Assembly: GCA_009760855.2 (NCBI GenBank)
Contig: WPIO01000040.1
Coordinates: forward strand, 2,802,001-2,866,000
Origin: Cristatella mucedo
Taxonomy: Eukaryota; Bryozoa; Phylactolaemata; Cristatellidae
Reading direction: 5' to 3'
DNA: 64,000 nt
Shown here one piece after another: positions 52,480-64,000 of this stretch. Below the pieces are notes generated by a model that worked only from the letters and a program-made list of their open reading frames with translations, was not told where the DNA came from and made no database searches. Position 1 is the first letter of the stretch. Every line of letters starts with the position of its first letter. The position numbers and the translations under genes are program-made.

Positions 52480-53147
52480 GAGGTCAAGGTCACTTTGAGG
52501 CCTCCGTTCCTTGGCTCTAGCCTACCTATTGGAGTTACTCTCCCGCCTGGCTAGGCATCGTACCGCGGGCTGTTTTCAGACTCTGATCGTTTAGCTATGC
52601 CCGGGAGCCAACCTCGAATCCTTTTTTGGAGGCCGTGCACCGTTGTTCGCTTGCGTCCTCTGCATACGTAGCTGATTTAACAGCCTCTTTTGTATGGCGA
52701 CGAAAGAGCCTTTACGGCTATCGCGCTATCGCCACCGCATGCAGTGGCAATACAGGATCGCCCGCTGCAGGATTCAAACCCACGACTTCGGCTTTGAGGT
52801 CGTGAAAAGCAACTGCCTTACCTAGTGCGCCATCACGGCTCACCCTAACGCCTGGAACTCACTCCTGACTGACGCTACGACATTCTCAGACTTGACGGCA
52901 CTTAAAAAGAAGCACTAAAAGTGCACCTGCTTCTTACAGAAATTTCTGGTCCCGTCGTGAATCGTCCCGGCGTGTTTATGCGTGCTGACGCAGTCCATAT
53001 CCCCATAATCTATTTATGTACGCGTTTACAATGTGGCATGTTCCCTCTAACCATTTGATCATGCTTCCTTTACTTCATTTTGTAAAATGCCTAGCAAGAG
53101 ATTCAGTTCTCTGAAGGTACTACACAGTTATTATTATTATTATTAGA
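52480..53147 (+). mobile_element. LINE fragment interrupted by a SINE-A
   Basis: Left part to about 52,667 (aaggtcactttgaggcctccgttcc..., the SLTFRSLHS region), then a reversed SINE-A, then aacgcctggaactcactcctgac resuming the LINE, its 3' region, tail (aaaatgcctagcaagagattcagttctctga) and ATT run. Confidence 0.85.
52668..52843 (-). mobile_element. SINE-A, reversed, nested in a LINE
   Basis: gctgatttaacagcctcttttg, ccaccgcatgcagtggcaatac, gaggtcgtgaaaagcaactgcc, gccatcacggctcac. Confidence 0.87.
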
Positions 53148-53576
53148 CTGCCTGGCGCGATCCCCGGATTGGTCTCCGACCACTGTCGTAAGAACTGCGA
53201 TCTCGGGCGTGGGAGGGGGCGCTCCGTCCCTCAGCAGTCAGAGCGGCCACACGCAGCAGCCGGCGTGCCTCTGGGAATGGCGCACCCCTTGATCCGGTAC
53301 AGCGTTACAGCGAGTCATGAAGCCAGTACGCTCTATCGCACACCGGCGCGAGGACAGGTCGCGCCTTCGAAAGCCACCCGACCGTCGCCGCCGGCTCGCG
53401 AATTAATAAGGTCGAGCAAGGTGAGAGACTGCGTGTAGCGCTCAGCCTAGCATTAATTAATTACCTCGTACGCGCGTCGAATTAGCGTCGAGGTCGGGCA
53501 AGGTGGAACTGCGGGACGGGGATCCGCTGCCAGACGGACGCGCTAGCCGCGCCTCTGCGTTTCTTTACTGATAAAG

Positions 53577-53577
53577 A

Positions 53578-53612
<35 letters not shown>

Positions 53613-53614
53613 AG
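53577..53614. repeat. (GGC)n trinucleotide run
   Basis: About 12 GGC units in a CpG-rich patch (53,160-53,650) with no recognised gene. Confidence 0.93.
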
Positions 53615-53654
53615 GCTCGTCGCCTTGGCAGCGCCTTCACGTCGGACGCGGACA

Positions 53655-53905
53655 AATTAATAATTGTAATAATGATAATAATGCACTTGATAAAGTGCCA
53701 TCAGAGAATGAACTTAATCTCTCTCTAGGCACTTTACATTTACCGCAAAGGGAAATGCAATTGAATGGTGAGTAAAATCATGCTTGATAAACAAACAAAA
53801 TGAATAACATGGTCAGGGGTGACATGCACAGGGTCAGCACGCATAAGCACATCAAGGACGAATCACAGGGACCCACTAAATGCTGTCCTAAATCGGTGTG
53901 TTGAG
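53655..53905 (-). mobile_element. LINE 3' tail and flank, reversed
   Basis: (AAT)n, gataaagtgccatcagaga...cttaatctctctctaggcac, then catgcacagggtcagcacgc and the start of the C-terminal coding part. Confidence 0.87.
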
Positions 53906-54197
53906 CTAAGAAGACTGGCGGTCCGAAAAAAATGAAAAGGCTCCGGCCGCCGAGGATTTTGCCTAGTCGCGGTTTCCATGGCGATGCGGCGCTCAGCGCG
54001 CTGAAACGTGAGAAAGAGGCCGGAGCGGTGGCGAGCGGAGTAAAGGCGAGTTTTCGCGGCCCGCTTCCTCTCGGTCCTTCGCTTCCGTCCTCCTTAGCAG
54101 GAGAGTGCTCTCGCGTGGTCGGCTCTCCCTCCACGCCGTTTCCCGCCGACTTCCCGCGCTGGCTTAAATAAATAAATAAATAAATAAATAAACAGTT

Positions 54198-54355
54198 AAC
54201 CGATTCAGTAGCCTCATCGATCTAGCGACGAATGAGCCGTAGCGGCTATCGTCGCCGCTTGCAGTGGGCGGCAATAAAGGATCGTCAACTGCTGCAAGGC
54301 CCGAACCGACGACATCGGGTCAAGAGCGAGCGTCTTGGCCCCTCTGGGCTGAGGC
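54198..54355 (-). mobile_element. SINE-A, reversed
   Basis: cgattcagtagcctcat, cgccgcttgcagtgggcggc-aataaaggatcg, cccgaaccgacgac, then ggcccctctgggct. Confidence 0.8.
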
Positions 54356-54359
54356 AAAA

Positions 54360-55600
54360 GTTATTAAATGTCGTAAATTATATATTATTAAATCAAAAGT
54401 AAACTAATTAAGTTAATTAAGTATATTATGTATTGGTAATTAGTTAGGCCAGGGTTGGTCTTACGGTCGCTGGCTTCCCGGCAGAAGGAGTCTGCAGGCG
54501 GGTGGAGGGGGGGGGTTGCGAGTGTCGTTGCCAGCCGTCAGGATATTACCTCTGTCTCGCACTGCTTTCACAGCCGTGCGCCACGGAATGCGTCATTGCT
54601 CCGGGCCCCCACAATATCAGCGCTCGTGAGTGGAGTTCTTGACTAGCAAGCAGGAATAAGATTTCGGTTGCTTCCGTCCAGTCTGCTTTATTTACCGCAA
54701 ACTTGTGCAGAGAAACGCGTGGACTTGTGACATGCCGTTTTCATTAAGCGGAAGTGTCAAGCAAGTACTTATAAAATTGGTGCAGCAATAGAATGTTTGT
54801 TCCGCGTACTTTTCAAAAGACAAAAAAATGCTAGAAATGGGATCGGAAGTTCTGATGACTTCCGCATAAAAGAAGAGCTGATTGTAAAAAGCGTGACTAA
54901 GCCAGGTGAAAACCGAAAGAATTGTAGCCACAAATAAAAAAAAATTCTAATCTCTTTATCATACGCAACATGCATCCCAACTTGACAAACCTCGGTAGAT
55001 CGAGATGCATTAGTAAAGCTTGTTGCAGTGCATTCTTGGGACTTATAAAAATCGTCACTTTCAGTGCAGCTTGATGCCTTGTAAATTCCCATAACTCGAC
55101 TAATTATAAATATAAATGATATTTATGATTAGCACTCGGTATAATATTAGGAATATAAATAAATATTAATTTGCTAATACTTCATGTTTCTGAGTGAAAT
55201 TTGAAATGCGAGTTCAGCTAGGCTTCTTTAAGAAGGCTATGGAAAAATGTTTGATTTCGATAAATTTTTTGATACATGTCTATGATTGCAGAAAAAGCTC
55301 CAGCACATTTGATAACGTGTACGGCAAATGTATCTACGTGAGGTCATTCGCCGCGAAGATCCATTGGAAAGTCTAGCTGGCTGCGAATATTGGTATAATA
55401 ATATTATTATACGAATATACTATATATTATTATTATTATATTAATATTCCAGCCAATTCGCAGTAAGCTAGCGGAGCAAGCATTTTTGATGCACTACATG
55501 TTGTTCAAAATGGCAAAGGTCACTACGCCATTCCTGCTCTCGACTCAGATTCTCTCGATTCGTCTCCTCAGCTAAAAGTCGATGCCCCTCGCATTGTGGG
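54360..55600. other. AT-rich intergenic stretch, no gene recognised
   Basis: Notably more AT-rich than its surroundings, with short open frames that resemble nothing known (for example 54,692-55,092 minus). Includes an ATT/TAT run at 55,395-55,445. Confidence 0.5.
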
Positions 55601-55604
55601 CATC

Positions 55605-55772
55605 GGAATTGTAGCCCAGGAGATGCGGGCGCCCGCTTTTCATGACCGAGGTCGCGGTTCGAATCCTGCTGTGGGCGACCCTTTAATACCGACTGCAAGC
55701 GGTGGTGATAGCCGGATAAGGCTCTTCTGCCGCTACATAAATGAGGCTGTTAAATCGGCTAGTGGTAAATCG
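55605..55772 (+). mobile_element. SINE-A
   Basis: Box-A-like gtagcccaggagatgcggg, box-B-like gtcgcggttcgaatcctgc, then ctgcaagcggtggtgatagcc and aaatgaggctgttaaatc. One of the best-preserved plus-strand copies. Confidence 0.88.
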
Positions 55773-55789
55773 CATTAAATTGAAATCGT

Positions 55790-55920
55790 TTGGCAATCCG
55801 GCCTTCAGCTCGTATGCACCAAAAGCCTGGAACTTGCTACCGGCTACTGTCCTGCAATGAACATCGCATCTTTTAGGTCTCGGTTTAAGACGCCTCCGTT
55901 TTGGCCTCCTTTTCCTCTCT
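55790..55920 (+). mobile_element. Short LINE remnant, second family
   Basis: ttcagctcgtatgcaccaaaagcctggaacttgctac matches the SSYAPKAWN motif, but its downstream sequence differs from the main family. Confidence 0.55.
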
Positions 55921-57768
55921 CTCTCTCTCTTTGTCTCCCGCCGCTAGTGAGTTACTGCTGCTGCACTCTTTATATACAAGGAGGCCCTGATTGTGGCGAC
56001 GTTTCTTAGCTGATATCGCCAGGCTGACATGACAAGTGAAGGAAATGAGCTCATCTAATGACTAAGTCGTTTGGAAAAGTAGGCCTAGATTAAGAGCACA
56101 CACCCCTCGCGTGACGACCCTGGATGAACCGGTCATGGGAAGTTCAGAAAGTTACTGGCCATCCAAAAGTGAATGCGATCTGCGAATACGATCAAAAGTG
56201 AATGAATCTGCGATGCTCGTTGCAAGAAGCTCAGAGAGCAAGGGAATCAGATGAGGTCAGACAGACGAAGAGCAAGGCCGAGTGCGTACCGACAGGTCAA
56301 GAGGTCAGCCAAGTACGCAACGTGCCGCTGGGGCGAATGGGTATCTTTAATTAGAGACAAGTGTCAGGCATCGGTGGCCATTTACGAATGAGCCAGCGCG
56401 TGTGTGGCCAGGACAGAGTTATCCAGCTCATCGAGCCGAGATTGGCTTTTATTAGATCTATCCCACTTCTCACACATCCTCCACTTTAACAGAATTTTCG
56501 CTCCAATTGCTCATAATCGGCAACGGATATACCAATCTATCGGTGCATTTCATCCTGGGCATGCTGGGGAGGATTCTCTTTCAAGGTGAAGCCACGGTTT
56601 TCGGATAGTGACGCTGTCTGACTTTGCAGTTCTGCACGCCAGCACAGCATGCAAGGCACGGAGTCTCATGCGAATATCGGAAAGCAAAAGGCCAACCATT
56701 TACATGCGTGCCAGATCAAACGTATCGTTCTGCAGCACGTGCCAGTATTAAATTCGTGAGGTAGGAAGAATCATAAGAGCCAACCAAAGTGAGCCAGCCT
56801 CTACCTCGTAAGAATAACAATGCTGTATCGTATTAACATTCCTACAATACACAACAAACACACAGTTCAACTTTATTGTTGCTAGCCACACAAGCCTACG
56901 TTGCATCAACGGTGCAACGAAGGCTTGGAATGGAAAGCAGCACTTACAGACTCACGACAGTCAGTTCATGGAGTCAAAGACGTCCACGAACTGCTTCCGG
57001 TCCTCGACCGGAAGAGATGAGCAGACGAACGAGCTGCTCAGGTGCATGGCCGCACAAAAACGAACTCGGCTAACCCGGGGCGTCGAGCTCACGTGACACG
57101 TGACTCCTCCGGGGAAGCATCTCGAAGGCACCAGTCAAGTGGAATGCTGGACAGTAGCCAGCAAACGTATAAACAACTCGAGCAGCCAACCCGAGCTGCC
57201 CACGATTGCATACACGGTGCAATCTTGAAATAGCCAACGGGTGAGAAGCGACTTGAAGGGCTACCAGCGACTTAAAGGCCCCCCCCCCGTGTTTGCAGCA
57301 AAAACGACACGCTATGCTCAGAAAAGTCAATGAGATGGATGTGCGCGGAATCGCGCGATGGTAGACCGAGGCCCGATTTCCTCCCGATTAATCAGCCTGT
57401 CAAGTCATGCGCGACGGTTCAACTGTGGCCGGCAAGCACTCAAGTCATCATTGTTGCACCGACTGCAACGGATCACGTATTCGGCTGAGTCAGCAATTCT
57501 GGCAGGAGCAGACGTCCGACCCTCTGCTGTCTGTGCAGCATTGCTGAGGATGTCAGGGCCTCAACATGCTGAATCATATCCGGCGTCAGTTGCGACCGCG
57601 ATAGCGGCCGATATCGATAGCGGCATCTGGCTTCCTGTGAGTCATGCCACCATCTTCATTACGCATGCAATGAAAGAGCGGAAGACAAGACTCCAGAGTC
57701 AGATCTGACAGATCACTGCTGCCCTCCCGCAGGAGCAGTTTTATACCGCCCCGAATCGCCATCTATTG
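55921..57768. other. Intergenic, no gene recognised
   Basis: Mixed-composition sequence without repeats of note or supported coding exons. The downstream end of COQ2 transcription must fall here. Confidence 0.45.
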
Positions 57769-63082
<5,314 letters not shown>

Positions 63083-63157
63083 CTACGCAAAGCACATGGT
63101 CATACCAGCGCCTGCACGTCAGCATCAGCCGAATGGCAGGCAGCGAAGCTGACGTGC

Positions 63158-63178
63158 CCCCCCCCCCCCCCCCCCCCG
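63158..63178. repeat. Homopolymer C run
   Basis: About 20 C residues just upstream (in gene sense) of the first COQ2 exon in the window. Length is likely uncertain in the assembly. Confidence 0.8.
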
Positions 63179-63384
63179 CAAGAGAGGCCAGAGCCGGAAG
63201 CCTGCCTCCTTCTAAGGAGAGCGCTGAAAACCACGACCTTGTCCCGGCATCGAAGCGGGCAGCGACACGTGACCTCCCAGCCCCCCAAGCACCCCTGTAC
63301 ACAGATGCCGCACACGAACACACAAGCAAGCACGCACATGGTGGCAATGATGAGAGTTTGGCAACTTGAGAGGCAATAGAATAA

Positions 63385-63955
63385 AAAGAACTTGAAAAAA
63401 CACCTATTTAGGACAGCATTTAGTGGGTCCCCGTGATTCGTCCTTCATGTGCTTATGCGTGCTGACACTGTGCATGCTGCCACTAACCACATTTGCATGC
63501 TGAACCTGTGCATGTCACCCCTAACCATGTTTCTAACGCAACGACATCTATTCTCCAACTGCCGACTATGGCACATCTTTTTCAGCGGTCCTGAACTGCT
63601 ACTTCTATGCTACTCACTACCTCAACTGCTCTCCTAACTCTGCTATGCTTCCCACTTTCTCTTTGTTGCGTGAGACGAAGTCTGTTGGCTACCGAATGCG
63701 TACCGAAAGCCGCTTAGGCTGTAAGTGCGCTATACAAAACTCTCCTGCGTAACACCCACATGGTCTTTTTGACTTTGTGGAGTTACTGACGGAGATACAT
63801 TACATTACATTATTCATGTTCTCTGTTTATCAAGCACGATATTACTCACCATTTAATCGCATTTCCCTTTGCCACAAATGTAAAGCGCCTAGAAAGAGAT
63901 TGAGTTCTTTGAGGGCACCTTATCAAGTGCATTATTATTATTATTATTATTAATA
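63385..63955 (+). mobile_element. LINE 3' end split by another insertion
   Basis: LINE from gaaaaaacacctatttaggacagc to ctaaccatgt (63,530), interrupted, then resumes at tattcatgttctctg (63,817) and runs to the tail aaagcgcctagaaagagattgagttctttga and ATT repeats. Confidence 0.87.
63531..63816 (+). mobile_element. Unclassified retroelement inserted in a LINE
   Basis: About 285 bases with no similarity to the main LINE, ending in tacattacattacat. Contains gtaagtgcgctatacaaaac, a tail resembling other LINE/SINE ends, and a final pentamer repeat typical of non-LTR elements. No coding region seen. Confidence 0.7.
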
Positions 63956-64000
63956 GACGAGCAGCTGTTTCACAGCTGCCAAAGAAGCAGCACTCAGAAT

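Overview
The window is animal (metazoan) nuclear DNA. The evidence is spliced genes with GT/AG introns and consistent phases, three recognisable animal protein families, many decayed CR1/L2-type LINE fragments, two tRNA-derived SINE families, and a very heavy load of GA/CT, CA/TG and TA microsatellites. I see no bacterial operons, phage or CRISPR arrays. The species cannot be named from the sequence. If the COQ2 exon pair means what it does elsewhere, it points to a rhodoquinone-making invertebrate (nematode, flatworm, annelid or mollusc type).

Layout. (1) 1-2.6 kb: TA microsatellite, degenerate CCCTAAA-type array, G-rich repeats, two LINE 3' ends and a TG array. (2) 2.66-17.25 kb, minus strand: a long coiled-coil protein gene of unknown identity. 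Its start codon is at 17,246; eleven exons are recovered and the 3' end lies beyond the left edge. (3) 17.97-21.78 kb, plus strand: a complete seven-exon ST13/Hip gene (Hsc70-interacting co-chaperone, 414 aa), head-to-head with the coiled-coil gene across a 0.7-kb CpG-rich shared promoter. (4) 22.18-48.91 kb, minus strand: a complete ten-exon POSH/SH3RF gene (RING plus four SH3 domains, 730 aa). It is tail-to-tail with ST13, and its introns are full of repeats, including a near-identical inverted repeat that flanks exons 2-4. (5) 48.9-57.8 kb: CpG island, then an intergenic repeat field. (6) 57.77-63.08 kb, minus strand: the 3' two thirds of COQ2 (4-hydroxybenzoate polyprenyltransferase of quinone synthesis). 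Its 5' exons lie beyond the right edge.

The most interesting observation is in COQ2. The exon carrying the start of the second Asp-rich segment is present twice in tandem (61,316-61,449 and 61,058-61,200). The two copies differ in protein sequence but have the same entry and exit phases, so a transcript can use one or the other but not both or neither. This is the architecture reported for coq-2 in animals that switch between ubiquinone and rhodoquinone. The 115-nt intron between the two copies contains a perfect 22-bp hairpin next to the acceptor of the second copy.

Exon coordinates were derived by hand from splice consensus, phase and family resemblance. The POSH, ST13 and COQ2 exon chains are phase-consistent throughout, which supports them strongly. 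The coiled-coil gene has gaps. The four genes are unrelated in function (chaperone, ubiquitin ligase/JNK scaffold, quinone synthesis, coiled coil), as is normal for animal gene neighbourhoods.
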